From the NCBI GenBank assembly GCA_900553705.1, contig USEK01000006.1:1-24922 (forward strand): 24,922 bases of DNA, given 5' to 3'. The stretch comes from an uncultured Collinsella sp. GTDB taxonomy: Bacteria; Actinomycetota; Coriobacteriia; Coriobacteriales; Coriobacteriaceae. The notes below the pieces were generated by a model, which had not been told where the DNA came from, ran no database searches, and was given only the letters and a program-made list of their open reading frames with translations. The first letter of the stretch is position 1. Each line of letters opens with the position of its first letter. This document shows positions 1-7,624 of the stretch, piece by piece. A program made the translations under genes and the position numbers.

Positions 1-48
1 TCTACACTCGACTAGTCGTCGGCAGCGTCAGATGTGTATAAGAGACAG
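1..48 (+). other. Illumina Nextera adapter, i5 side (contamination)
   Basis: Not biological. Positions 16-48 match the Nextera read-1 transposase adapter, ending in the mosaic end AGATGTGTATAAGAGACAG at 30-48. Positions 8-15 (TCGACTAG) fit an i5 index, and 1-7 fit the end of the P5 arm. Biological sequence starts at 49. Any reading frame crossing this junction, such as one starting near position 34, is an artefact. Confidence 0.97.
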
Positions 49-200
49 GTAGCTACCAGGTCAACTTGCGCAACATCGACCACTTCGATCGCACGGACAT
101 CGTCATGCGCTCCGGCGCGTGCATTCCGCTGTCGCGCAGCAGCAAGCAGGGGTTCCAAGACGCCTACTTTGCGGTGCGCTTCGAGGGCGGGAGACGCTGA
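49..200 (+). CDS. LytTR-family response regulator, C-terminal fragment
   Basis: This is the last 49 residues of a protein whose 5' part is lost at the contig end; whole codons begin at 51. The readable part contains YQVNLRNID, then IVMRSG, then IPLSRSSKQGFQDAYF. This is the usual end of a LytTR DNA-binding domain, in which a strand reading 'valid position, lead-in, I.LSR' precedes the last helix. LytTR proteins normally carry an N-terminal receiver domain, which is not visible here. The stop TGA overlaps the ATG of the following sensor kinase by one base (TGATG), so the two are translationally coupled and form a two-component system. The family assignment rests on a short fragment, but the neighbour supports it strongly. 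Confidence 0.75.
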
Positions 201-1477
201 TGATCTCCTCGGTCGAAATGGTCCTTTGGGCAATCCACCACGCCACAACGCTACTCTTTGGCGTCTTTGCCTCGGCGGCGCTATGCGGTATCGAAATCAA
301 TCGACGCCATGCACTCGAGTTGGTGGGGGTCGGAGCCGCAACCGGCGCTGCCTTTTCGATCGCCAATGTCGTTGGCGGAGAGCTTTTTGCCCGTCAGGTC
401 TATCCGCTCGTCGTGCACCTGCCGCTTACCGTCTACCTGTGTGCGCGCTACCGTCTGAGCCCGCTGCTCGCGGCATTGGGCGTCACCAGCGCCTATCTGA
501 GCTGTCAGTTCAGCAACTGGATGGGCATCGCCGCCTTTGCCGCAACCGATTCGCAGATCGCGTACTATCTGGCGCGCATCGCGACCACACTCGCCGTCTT
601 TGCCGTCCTGTTGCATTGGGCCGGCGACATCGGTCCGCGCTTGGCGATTAAAAGCACCACCGAGCTGGGCATCCTTTTAATCCTGCCGCTCGTCTATTAC
701 GTCTTTGACTATGCCACCAACGTCTACACCACGCTGTTCCACTCGGGCTCGGTGGTGACGGTTGAGCTTTTGGCATTTGCGCTCTGTGCCTTCTATCTTA
801 TGTTTCTTGCCGTTTACCTGCGCGAATACGAAGAAAAGGAAACCGCCGAGCGAGAGCGTTGGATGCTCGAAACCCGCGACAGCGCCGCCATCAAAGAGCT
901 CGAGGCTTGGCGTCAATCTGGGCGCGAGCTGTCGATTCTTCGCCACGATATGCGCCACTCCCTACGCGGCCTGGCGGCTTTAATTGAGGAGGGCCACACC
1001 GACGAGGCGCTCAAACGCATCGACGAACTCTGCGAAGCCGGCGACCGCACCGCCGTACGCCGCTTCTGCGCCAACGAGACCGTAAACATCGCGCTTTCGT
1101 CATTCAACTCAGATATCAATAGAAACGGCATTACCGCCAACCTGCGCGCCGCCGTACCCGAAACCGTCCACGTAGGTGACGCCGACCTGTTTAGCGTGCT
1201 CTCAAATGCCTTGGAAAACGCTATCACCGCCGCAAGCGCCGTACCCCAAGGAAAGCGATTCGTCGACTTTGACCTGCGATTAGAGGACGGCCAGCTGCTG
1301 CTGTTAGTTTCCAACACGTTTGACCGCGCGCCGCGCATGGTCGACGGCATGCCCGTGACCCGGCATGCGGGCCACGGCTTTGGAACCAAGAGCATCAAAC
1401 TTGCCGTGGAGCGCATGAACGGCAACTGCCAGTTCCGCATTAACGGCGATCGGTTTGAGCTGCGCGCTGTGATGTAG
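200..1477 (+). CDS. GHKL-type membrane sensor histidine kinase (AgrC/HPK10-like)
   Basis: A 425-residue two-component sensor kinase that should phosphorylate the LytTR regulator encoded just upstream. About the first 205 residues are hydrophobic and look like six or so membrane segments forming the sensor. A short charged coiled coil follows (about 208-245). The phosphoacceptor region reads RHDMRH, with the likely acceptor His at 249. The ATPase domain has an N box NALEN (336-340) and a glycine box GHGFGTKSI (391-399). This arrangement is typical of peptide-sensing AgrC-like kinases, but the ligand cannot be inferred. The start is the ATG overlapping the regulator's stop codon; an in-frame ATG at 119 would lie inside the upstream gene. 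The gene is convergent with the next one, with 64 bp between the stops. Confidence 0.85.
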   Translation: MISSVEMVLWAIHHATTLLFGVFASAALCGIEINRRHALELVGVGAATGAAFSIANVVGGELFARQVYPLVVHLPLTVYLCARYRLSPLLAALGVTSAYLSCQFSNWMGIAAFAATDSQIAYYLARIATTLAVFAVLLHWAGDIGPRLAIKSTTELGILLILPLVYYVFDYATNVYTTLFHSGSVVTVELLAFALCAFYLMFLAVYLREYEEKETAERERWMLETRDSAAIKELEAWRQSGRELSILRHDMRHSLRGLAALIEEGHTDEALKRIDELCEAGDRTAVRRFCANETVNIALSSFNSDINRNGITANLRAAVPETVHVGDADLFSVLSNALENAITAASAVPQGKRFVDFDLRLEDGQLLLLVSNTFDRAPRMVDGMPVTRHAGHGFGTKSIKLAVERMNGNCQFRINGDRFELRAVM

Positions 1478-1541
1478 AAGTACGGCGCCGATCTCGCGGC
1501 GCGCCTCGCCCGCCAGGCAATCGCTCGCCGGTGCCGATCCG

Positions 1542-2117
1542 CTACAGTGGAGCGACCGCCGGGGTCAGCTGCTTGATGTAGGCCCACATGCGCTGCTTGG
1601 CCGCTTTGTCGGTCAGCGCCGCCTCAAAGCCATCGAGCGCGAGCACGCGGCGGCCCTGCACATGGGCGACCAGGCCGGGCTTGAGCATGGCGGTGTCGAA
1701 GTCATCAATCGCCACGAGCATATCGGCGTAGGTTTCGCGCATGACATCGGCCGCGCTGTTATCGAGCAGCAGCACCGCCTCGGGATCCAGAGCCTCAAGC
1801 GCCTCGCGGAACAGCTCGCACGGCAGAGTCTCGCCCACCGCGACCGCTCCGTCACCTGTGCCGGCGACGCTTGCCAGCACGCAAAAATCCTCGGGCGCGT
1901 AGCCGATGGCCCCAAGCGCCTTGCGCAGCGCAGCACCGTCCGGACCGGCAGCCAGCTCGCCGCCCGAACGCTCGGCCTCGTCCAAATCGCCTTTGACCAG
2001 CACGATCGGCGAGCACGCGTTGCCCGCGATACGCACGCCACGGACCGCAAGCGATGTGAGCTCCTGCTCGGCCGCCTGGGCGATGGCTTCTTTTTTCTGG
2101 CTTTGTGACGTGGACAT
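1542..2117 (-). CDS. Uracil-DNA glycosylase-like protein lacking catalytic motifs
   Basis: A 191-residue protein whose layout follows family 4/5 uracil-DNA glycosylases. A strand at the usual 'VGEaPG' position reads IVLVKGDLD. AAGPDGAALRKALGAIGY follows and resembles the 'F.G.AG.LL...L..iGl' stretch, then CVLASV. Near the C-terminus, RRVLALDGFEAALTDKAAKQ followed by MWAYIKQL resembles the 'pvl.tyHPs.llr...kr.aw.dl' ending. The GEAPG motif and the HPS motif are both replaced (KGDLD and LDGFE), so base-excision activity is unlikely. No iron-sulfur cysteine pattern is seen. The start at 2117 has a GGAG five bases upstream; a longer in-frame start at 2147 overlaps the probable -10 box. The fold assignment is inference from motif order and may be wrong; the function is unknown. 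Confidence 0.5.
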   Translation of the reverse strand: MSTSQSQKKEAIAQAAEQELTSLAVRGVRIAGNACSPIVLVKGDLDEAERSGGELAAGPDGAALRKALGAIGYAPEDFCVLASVAGTGDGAVAVGETLPCELFREALEALDPEAVLLLDNSAADVMRETYADMLVAIDDFDTAMLKPGLVAHVQGRRVLALDGFEAALTDKAAKQRMWAYIKQLTPAVAPL

Positions 2118-2145
2118 GCGCTCTCCAATCGTTTGCGTGCCCACC

Positions 2146-2151
2146 ATTATA
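2146..2151 (-). promoter_or_regulatory. Probable -10 box for the glycosylase-like gene
   Basis: The minus strand reads TATAAT here, a perfect -10 hexamer about 30 bp before the start at 2117. This would give a short leader containing the GGAG ribosome site. No good -35 is seen at the expected distance (ACCACT). The position argues against the longer start at 2147. Confidence 0.4.
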
Positions 2152-2253
2152 TAAAAGAGCCGCCTGCGAGTGGTTGCTTTGCGGGCGGCTGGGTATAAGC
2201 ACGGTCGTACTGAGTTTTACGCGGCCGAGCCGCGTCGTATTATGGAGGTCACC

Positions 2254-2574
2254 ATGGCTGACATTAAGCAGATTACCCCCGAGAACTTCGATTCCATCGT
2301 TAACGACAGCCTGCCCGTGCTGGTCGATTTTTGGGCGCCCTGGTGCGGGCCCTGCCGATCGCTCTCGCCCATCGTGGACGAGGTAGCCGATGAGCTGGCG
2401 GGCAAGCTTGCCGTTGCCAAATGCAACGTCGACGACAACCAGGACCTGGCCATGAAGTATGGCGTCATGAGCATCCCCACGCTGATTGTGTTTAAGAACG
2501 GCGAGGAGATTGACCGCTCGGTTGGCGCTCTGCCCAAGGCGAGGCTGCAGGCGCTGCTGGAGAAGCATCTGTAA
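2254..2574 (+). CDS. trxA: Thioredoxin
   Basis: A 106-residue single-domain thioredoxin, a cytoplasmic disulfide reductase for ribonucleotide reductase, peroxiredoxins and other clients. The active site WCGPC lies in the expected first third (VDFWAPWCGPC). The cis-proline strand MSIPTLIVFKNGE and the ending VGALPK plus a C-terminal helix match the family, and the length is standard. The start is fixed by GGAGG six bases before the ATG; an in-frame start at 2170 would precede the ribosome site. It is divergent from the glycosylase-like gene. No thioredoxin reductase gene is adjacent, so this is a stand-alone unit ending at a terminator. Confidence 0.95.
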   Translation: MADIKQITPENFDSIVNDSLPVLVDFWAPWCGPCRSLSPIVDEVADELAGKLAVAKCNVDDNQDLAMKYGVMSIPTLIVFKNGEEIDRSVGALPKARLQALLEKHL

Positions 2575-2685
2575 TACGCTTGTTACTTGCCCGCCGTCCA
2601 TGAGCGGTTTTGCACCGCTCGCCGGACTGCCGGGTGCGGCGCGTGCGACCATGGATAGTATGGTAGTTACAAACAGCCCCCAGTG

Positions 2686-2724
2686 AACGGGTGCGAGTCG
2701 CACAGACTCGCACCCGTTTTCTTA
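2686..2724 (+). terminator. Rho-independent terminator (after trxA)
   Basis: A perfect 12-bp stem, ACGGGTGCGAGT (2687-2698) with ACTCGCACCCGT (2706-2717), closes a 7-nt loop and runs into TTTTCTTAT. The T-rich tail lies on the plus strand only, so it ends plus-strand transcription about 110 bp downstream of trxA. Confidence 0.85.
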
Positions 2725-2795
2725 TGCAGCGGCGCGCAGAGCGGGCGTAGTAAAATCTGAATCACTGGATTACCGCCCACACAAGGAGATTTCCC

Positions 2796-3044
2796 ATGCA
2801 TGATGTTGGAATGAACATGAGCCAGCTTGCCATGAGCGTCAAGCAGGTCGACGACACCATCGAGCTCGCTCACGAGTGGAGCCATCAGTTGCTGCATGCG
2901 ACCGAGAATTTTGACATGGAGCGCATCGGCGCCAAGCTCGAGGCAGCCATGGCCGCGCTGCACGAGGCCCACGACGCACTCGAGGGCTACGAAGAGGCCA
3001 TCGAGGCCGACCACAACTCCGTCGGCTCCGTGAAGCTGGTGTAA
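2796..3044 (+). CDS. Small helical acidic protein next to nikR, function unknown
   Basis: An 82-residue protein that I do not recognise. It has no cysteine, no signal peptide and no membrane segment. The sequence is almost all helix-forming, with long heptad-like stretches (MSQLAMSVKQVDDTIELAHE and later LEAAMAALHEAHDALEGYEE) and several scattered histidines. This suggests a two-helix or coiled-coil bundle. AAGGAG eight bases before the ATG is a good ribosome site. A TAAAAT at 2751-2756 could be a -10 box, but no matching -35 is visible. The stop lies one base before the GTG of nikR, so the two genes are almost certainly co-transcribed. A role in nickel handling or NikR function is a guess from position alone. 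Confidence 0.75.
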   Translation: MHDVGMNMSQLAMSVKQVDDTIELAHEWSHQLLHATENFDMERIGAKLEAAMAALHEAHDALEGYEEAIEADHNSVGSVKLV

Positions 3045-3045
3045 C

Positions 3046-3558
3046 GTGGCCGAACACGAGCACGGCTGCGGGTACGAGCACGAGCATCCGCACGGGGCGG
3101 ACGGTGACGCAGGCTGCCACTGTAGTGGCTCCGGCTCCGAGCTGGTCCGCTTTTCGGTTACCGCACCGGACGACCTGCTGCGCCGTTTTGACGAACAGAT
3201 CGCGCGCCGCGGCGACGTGGCCAACCGCTCCGAGGCCGTGCGCGACCTGATTCGCGCCTCGATCGCCAAGGAGCAGATGCGCACGCCCGATGAGCATGTT
3301 ATCGGGTCGCTCACCATGATCTACGACCACCATACCGGCGACCTGACGCGCCGTCTGGACGAAGTGCAGCACGACTACACCGACGAAATCGTATCGACCA
3401 TGCACGTGCATCTGGATCACCACAACTGCTTAGAGATTCTGGCGCTCAAGGGTCGCGGCGAGCGCGTCTACGAGCTGGCCGACCGTCTGCTGGGCCTGCG
3501 CGGCGTTAAGCACGGCGAGCTCACGTGCGCCGCCACCAAGCAGAGCCTGGGACTGTAG
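3046..3558 (+). CDS. nikR: Nickel-responsive regulator NikR with His/Cys-rich N-terminal tail
   Basis: A 170-residue NikR: a ribbon-helix-helix DNA-binding domain (about 32-75, from LVRFSVTAPDDLLRRFDEQI) followed by a regulatory ACT-like domain. The high-affinity nickel ligands of E. coli NikR are all present, as H109 (QHDY), H120 and H122 (MHVHLDHHN) and C128 (NCLEI). The usual ending RGVKHGELTC is also present. The odd part is the first 26 residues, where H4, H6, C8, H12, H14, H16, C24, H25 and C26 form a dense candidate metal-binding tail absent from classical NikR. The GTG start sits one base after the stop of the preceding gene; a weaker internal start would remove the tail. NikR normally represses nickel uptake and, in some bacteria, controls hydrogenase genes, fitting the hyp genes downstream. 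No E. coli-type operator was seen. Confidence 0.9.
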   Translation: MAEHEHGCGYEHEHPHGADGDAGCHCSGSGSELVRFSVTAPDDLLRRFDEQIARRGDVANRSEAVRDLIRASIAKEQMRTPDEHVIGSLTMIYDHHTGDLTRRLDEVQHDYTDEIVSTMHVHLDHHNCLEILALKGRGERVYELADRLLGLRGVKHGELTCAATKQSLGL

Positions 3559-3561
3559 CGC

Positions 3562-3585
3562 ACCTGTCCCTATTTGGTCGGTTTT
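3562..3585 (+). repeat. Short dispersed repeat, copy 1 (ACCTGTCCC type)
   Basis: This 24-nt stretch beginning ACCTGTCCCTATTTGG has a near copy at 11336-11358 (about 20 of 23 positions identical). Here it lies between nikR and hypF and just upstream of the hypF ribosome site. Its function is unknown. Confidence 0.5.
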
Positions 3586-3600
3586 GATGAGGGGTGTCGC

Positions 3601-6072
3601 ATGCGACATGTGCATATTCATGTAACGGGCATTGTGCAGGGCGTTGGCATGCGACCGTTTGTGTATCGCGAGGCCATGGCGCACGGCATTTGCGGCTGGG
3701 TGCTCAACGCGGGCGACGGCGTGCATATCGAGGCGCACGCTCCGGCCGATGCGCTCGATGCTTTTGTTGCCGCGCTTTCTGAGCATGCGCCCGCGGCGGC
3801 CCGCGTTGAGCGAGTCGATATTGCGGATTTGGAGCCTGGCGGCTGGAGCACTGCCGATGAGCAGGGCTTTCACATTGTGGCGTCGCAGGACCAGACCGCG
3901 CACACCACGCTCGTTTCGCCCGATATCGCCACCTGCGACGATTGCCTGCGCGAGCTGTTCGATCCCGCCGACCGACGCTATCACTACCCCTTTATCAACT
4001 GCACTAACTGCGGCCCACGCTTTACCATCATCCGATCGCTGCCGTATGACCGAGCGGCCACGTCGATGGATTGTTTTCCCATGTGTCCCAAGTGCGCCGC
4101 GGAGTATGCCGACCCACTCGACCGGCGTTTTCACGCGCAACCCGATGCCTGCTTTGATTGCGGTCCGCATATCATGTGGCGCGAAGCGAGCGTGGGCGAT
4201 GAGCCGGGTGAAGCCGCCGCGCCGCTGGCCGTCGGCACCACGCGCGAGACCAGCGACGCCATTATCGACCGCTGTGTTGAGCTGCTGGCCTGTGGCGGTA
4301 TCGTCGCTATCAAGGGACTGGGCGGATTTCACTTGGCATGCGACGCCTCCAACGAGCAGGCGGTAGCCGAGCTTCGCCGCCGCAAACGCCGCAGCAACAA
4401 GCCGCTTGCCGTTATGGTGCGCGACCTTGCCGACGGTGAACGCCTGTGCCATGTCAACGACGTTGAGCGCGGCTTGCTGGCCGGCAGCATTCGCCCCATT
4501 GTGCTGCTGCGCCGGCGTGCTGTTTGCGGGAGCGACGGCGATTCTCCCGACGCCCTCGTACTCGCACCGTCCGTCGCGCACGACCTGCCCGAGCTTGGCG
4601 TTATGCTCCCCTACACCCCGCTTCAGCATCTTCTGCTTGCAGCTGCCGCGTCGCACGGTATGCACGCGCTCGTCATGACCAGCGGAAACCTGAGCGAAGA
4701 GCCCATCGAGACCGATGACGATCTTGCCTGGGAACGCCTCGTTGCCGCCGGCATTGCTGATGCGCTACTCGGCAACGACCGCGCGATCCTCTCGCGCTAC
4801 GACGACTCCGTGGTGCGCGTGGTCAACGGCGCCATTATGCCCGTGCGCCGTGCCCGCGGATATGCACCCCAGCCGCTGCCGTTGCCGGCGCTCGACGGCG
4901 CTCCGTCCTGCGTACTCGCCTGCGGGCCGCAACAAAAGGCCACGATTGCGCTCACGCGTGAAGGGACGAACGGCGAGGCAACCTGTTTTGTGTCGCAGCA
5001 TATCGGCGATGTTGAAAACGGCGGGACCTTCGATGCCTGGAACGCCGCGCGCACGCGCTTGGAAGATCTCTTTGACTTGGCGCCCGCCGCCTTGGCCTGC
5101 GATTTACACCCCAGCTATCTATCGGGCCAGTGGGCGCGCGAGCAGGCGCGAAAATGTAATCTGCCGCTCGTCGAGATGCAGCACCATCATGCGCATATCG
5201 CGAGCGTAATGGCCGAGGCCATCGCCGCGGGCCAGCTTACAACCGACGCGCGTGTCCTTGGCATCGCCTTTGACGGCACCGGCGCCGGCACCGATGGGAC
5301 CATTTGGGGCGGCGAGTTTCTTGTTGCCAGCCTTGGCGGCTTTGAGCGCGCCGCGCATTTGCGCACCTGGGCGCTCCCCGGCGGGGCAGCCTCCGTGCGC
5401 GACGCCCGCCGCAACGCCTTTGCCCTGCTCAGTGAGCTCGGCCTGCTCGAGCACCCAGGTGCCGCGCGGCTTTTGGACAGCCTCGACGAGCAAACGCGCA
5501 GCGTGACAACCACCATGATCGAGCGCGGCATCAACAGCCCGCGTACCAGCAGCATGGGGCGTCTCTTTGATGCCGCGGCAGCAATTCTGGGCATCTGCGA
5601 CAAGGCAACCTACGAGGGCGAACCCGCCATAGAACTCGAAGCCGCCGCCTGGCGCGCGCTCAGCAGTGAAAGCGCCTGCCCCACCGGAAATATAGCGGGC
5701 TTTTCCGTAACCAAATCATCCCGTCCGGACGCCTGCCATGTTCTAAACTCCAGATCGCTTATTGAGGCGCTTTTGGAGGGAATCAGGGCCGGCGTACCCG
5801 CCGGCAGGCTCGCGCTCGACTTCCATATCGCCATCGCGCGCTCTTCGGCACGAATCGCACGCGAAATCTGTGCGCGCGAAGGCATCGATACCGTCGCGCT
5901 CTCGGGTGGCGTGTTCATGAACCGACTTTTGCTCCAGCTCCTCACCCGCGAGCTCAAAAGCATGGGTCTCACTGTCTTGGTTCCTCACTCCGTACCCGTC
6001 AACGACGGCTGCATCGCCTACGGTCAGGCGGCAGTCGCACGCACCCGCCTCGCACAGGTCGCACCGCAATAG
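3601..6072 (+). CDS. hypF: Carbamoyltransferase HypF (hydrogenase maturation)
   Basis: An 823-residue HypF, which converts carbamoyl phosphate and ATP to carbamoyl-adenylate and passes the carbamoyl group to the C-terminal cysteine of HypE, the first step of cyanide-ligand synthesis for [NiFe] hydrogenase. The acylphosphatase domain (1-90) has VQGVGMRPFV with R18 and N36. Two zinc fingers follow with identical spacing: C112/C115/C134/C137 and C162/C165/C184/C187. A YrdC-like domain (about 215-420) contains KGLGGFHLACDA and RRKRRSNKPLAVMVR. A Kae1-like domain contains the metal motif HHHAH (528-532), FDGTGAGTDGTIWGGEF and LSGGVFMN near the end. It is longer than many HypF proteins because of loops near 195-215 and 307-318. 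The start at 3601 follows GAGGGG; an in-frame start at 3574 lies before that site. It opens the hypF-C-D-E block. Confidence 0.96.
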   Translation: MRHVHIHVTGIVQGVGMRPFVYREAMAHGICGWVLNAGDGVHIEAHAPADALDAFVAALSEHAPAAARVERVDIADLEPGGWSTADEQGFHIVASQDQTAHTTLVSPDIATCDDCLRELFDPADRRYHYPFINCTNCGPRFTIIRSLPYDRAATSMDCFPMCPKCAAEYADPLDRRFHAQPDACFDCGPHIMWREASVGDEPGEAAAPLAVGTTRETSDAIIDRCVELLACGGIVAIKGLGGFHLACDASNEQAVAELRRRKRRSNKPLAVMVRDLADGERLCHVNDVERGLLAGSIRPIVLLRRRAVCGSDGDSPDALVLAPSVAHDLPELGVMLPYTPLQHLLLAAAASHGMHALVMTSGNLSEEPIETDDDLAWERLVAAGIADALLGNDRAILSRYDDSVVRVVNGAIMPVRRARGYAPQPLPLPALDGAPSCVLACGPQQKATIALTREGTNGEATCFVSQHIGDVENGGTFDAWNAARTRLEDLFDLAPAALACDLHPSYLSGQWAREQARKCNLPLVEMQHHHAHIASVMAEAIAAGQLTTDARVLGIAFDGTGAGTDGTIWGGEFLVASLGGFERAAHLRTWALPGGAASVRDARRNAFALLSELGLLEHPGAARLLDSLDEQTRSVTTTMIERGINSPRTSSMGRLFDAAAAILGICDKATYEGEPAIELEAAAWRALSSESACPTGNIAGFSVTKSSRPDACHVLNSRSLIEALLEGIRAGVPAGRLALDFHIAIARSSARIAREICAREGIDTVALSGGVFMNRLLLQLLTRELKSMGLTVLVPHSVPVNDGCIAYGQAAVARTRLAQVAPQ

Positions 6073-6203
6073 GCTGTTCGGCCAGCCCACAAGCCGCCGT
6101 CTCACAGGTGTAGCGCGTTTGCCCGCAGCGCCCGCGAGCGCTACCATCAACTGATGGATTATTGAGCGCCCGTCCAGCGCAAAGCGTATAAAAGGGGAAC
6201 AAT

Positions 6204-6464
6204 ATGTGCCTTGCCGTTCCCGGTAAAGTAGTCAAACGCGACGACGACCTCAAGGCCACCGTCGACATGATGGGCATCGAGCGCCCCGTGTCGCTGCGAC
6301 TCGTGCCGACGGCGCAGGTTGGCGACTACATTCTCGTACACGCCGGCTTTGGCATCCAGATTGTCGACGAGCAGGAAGCGCAAGAAACGCTCGAGCTCGT
6401 TAATGCCATGTCCGAGCTGGTCGAAGAAGACCAGCTTGCCACCAACCCGGCCGAGGCATACTAG
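6204..6464 (+). CDS. hypC: Hydrogenase maturation chaperone HypC
   Basis: An 86-residue HypC that begins with the invariant MCLAVPGKV; C2 is the residue that binds the Fe(CN)2CO unit with HypD and hands it to the hydrogenase large subunit. The middle GDYILVHAGFGIQIVDE is typical of the OB-fold family. AAGGGG precedes the ATG. The 131-bp gap after hypF contains no gene, and a GCGTATAAAA stretch just upstream could belong to a promoter. The stop overlaps the GTG of hypD by one base (TAGTG), so HypC and HypD, which form a complex, are translated together. Confidence 0.96.
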   Translation: MCLAVPGKVVKRDDDLKATVDMMGIERPVSLRLVPTAQVGDYILVHAGFGIQIVDEQEAQETLELVNAMSELVEEDQLATNPAEAY

Positions 6465-7576
6465 TGGCGGCCGAGCAGCCGGCGCGCTCCGGTATCGACT
6501 TCTCGGCATTCCGCGATCCCAAGCTGGCTCGCGAGCTCATCGAGCGCATTCATGAGCTTGTCGGCGACCGCGCCATCAACCTTATGGAAGTCTGCGGCAC
6601 GCATACTGTGAGCATCGGGCGCTATGGCTTTCGCTCCATTATGCCGGCAGGGCTCAAGCTGCTGAGCGGCCCGGGCTGCCCCGTCTGCGTCACCGCCAAC
6701 CGCGACATCGACCACGCAATCGCGCTCGCCAACATAGACGGCGCCATCATCACCACCTTTGGCGACATGATGCGCGTGCCCGGATCATCCACCTCGCTCG
6801 CTGCGCAAAAAGCGGCGGGGCGCGATATTCGCATCGTCTACTCCCCGCTCGATGCACTCGATATAGCCGAGCAAAACCCTGATCGCCCGGTCATTTTTAT
6901 GGGCGTGGGCTTTGAGACCACAACGCCCACCATCGCCGCCGCCATTTTGGAGGCCGATGCACGCGGACTCCAAAACTTCTCGGTCTATTGCGCCCACAAG
7001 ACCACGCCGCCGGCGCTATGCGCGATTGCCAACGATCCCGAGACCACCATCGACGGCTTTATCCTGCCGGGCCACGTCGCCACCATCACGGGCTTGGCGC
7101 CCTTTAGCTTTTTGGTCGACGAGTTTAAGACTCCAGGCGTGGTAACGGGATTTGAGCCGGTCGACATCTTGCAGGGTATCTGCATGCTGGTCCAGATGGT
7201 TGTTGAGGGGCAACCCGCGATCGACAACGCCTACCGTCGCGGCGTCAATGCCGACGGCAATCCTGTGGCGCGCCAGCTGGTCGAGCAGGTATTTGAGCCG
7301 TGCGATACCACGTGGCGCGGGCTGGGGCTGATTGCCAACTCGGGCCTTTCCATCCGCCCCGAGTTCTCGCGCTTTGATGCCCGCGCTCGCTTTGACGTGC
7401 CCGTTGAGGCGACGGTCGAGCCGCGCGGGTGCCGCTGCGGCGACGTGCTGCGCGGGGCCATTGCGCCGAGCAGCTGCCCGCTCTTTGGCCGCACCTGCAC
7501 GCCCGAGCACCCCGTCGGCCCATGCATGGTGAGCTCCGAGGGCAGCTGCGCGGCGTACTACCGCTACCGCGACTAG
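6464..7576 (+). CDS. hypD: Hydrogenase maturation factor HypD
   Basis: A 370-residue HypD, the [4Fe-4S] protein on which the Fe(CN)2CO cofactor is assembled with HypC. The family motifs are in order: EVCGTHT with C44, GPGCPVC with C72 and C75, FMGVGFETTTPT, and LPGHVATITG. The C-terminal cysteine cluster (CRCGD, CPLFGRTCTPEHPVGPCM) binds the iron-sulfur cluster. The start is a GTG overlapping the hypC stop. Length and content are normal, with no sign of decay. Confidence 0.96.
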   Translation: MAAEQPARSGIDFSAFRDPKLARELIERIHELVGDRAINLMEVCGTHTVSIGRYGFRSIMPAGLKLLSGPGCPVCVTANRDIDHAIALANIDGAIITTFGDMMRVPGSSTSLAAQKAAGRDIRIVYSPLDALDIAEQNPDRPVIFMGVGFETTTPTIAAAILEADARGLQNFSVYCAHKTTPPALCAIANDPETTIDGFILPGHVATITGLAPFSFLVDEFKTPGVVTGFEPVDILQGICMLVQMVVEGQPAIDNAYRRGVNADGNPVARQLVEQVFEPCDTTWRGLGLIANSGLSIRPEFSRFDARARFDVPVEATVEPRGCRCGDVLRGAIAPSSCPLFGRTCTPEHPVGPCMVSSEGSCAAYYRYRD

Positions 7577-7624
7577 CCCGGGCACACCCGCACACCGGCA
7601 CCACCCACGATTGGAGTTTTCGAT

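Noticed and set aside
34..651. Open frame starting in the left adapter
   Set aside because: It starts inside synthetic sequence and overlaps the response regulator and kinase in another phase.
2576..3045. NikR operator upstream of its own transcription unit
   Set aside because: No GTATGA-type half sites with correct spacing were found; GTATGG near 2659 has no partner.
3430..4665. 411-codon minus-strand open frame opposite nikR and hypF
   Set aside because: Antisense shadow; the plus-strand genes have complete family motifs.
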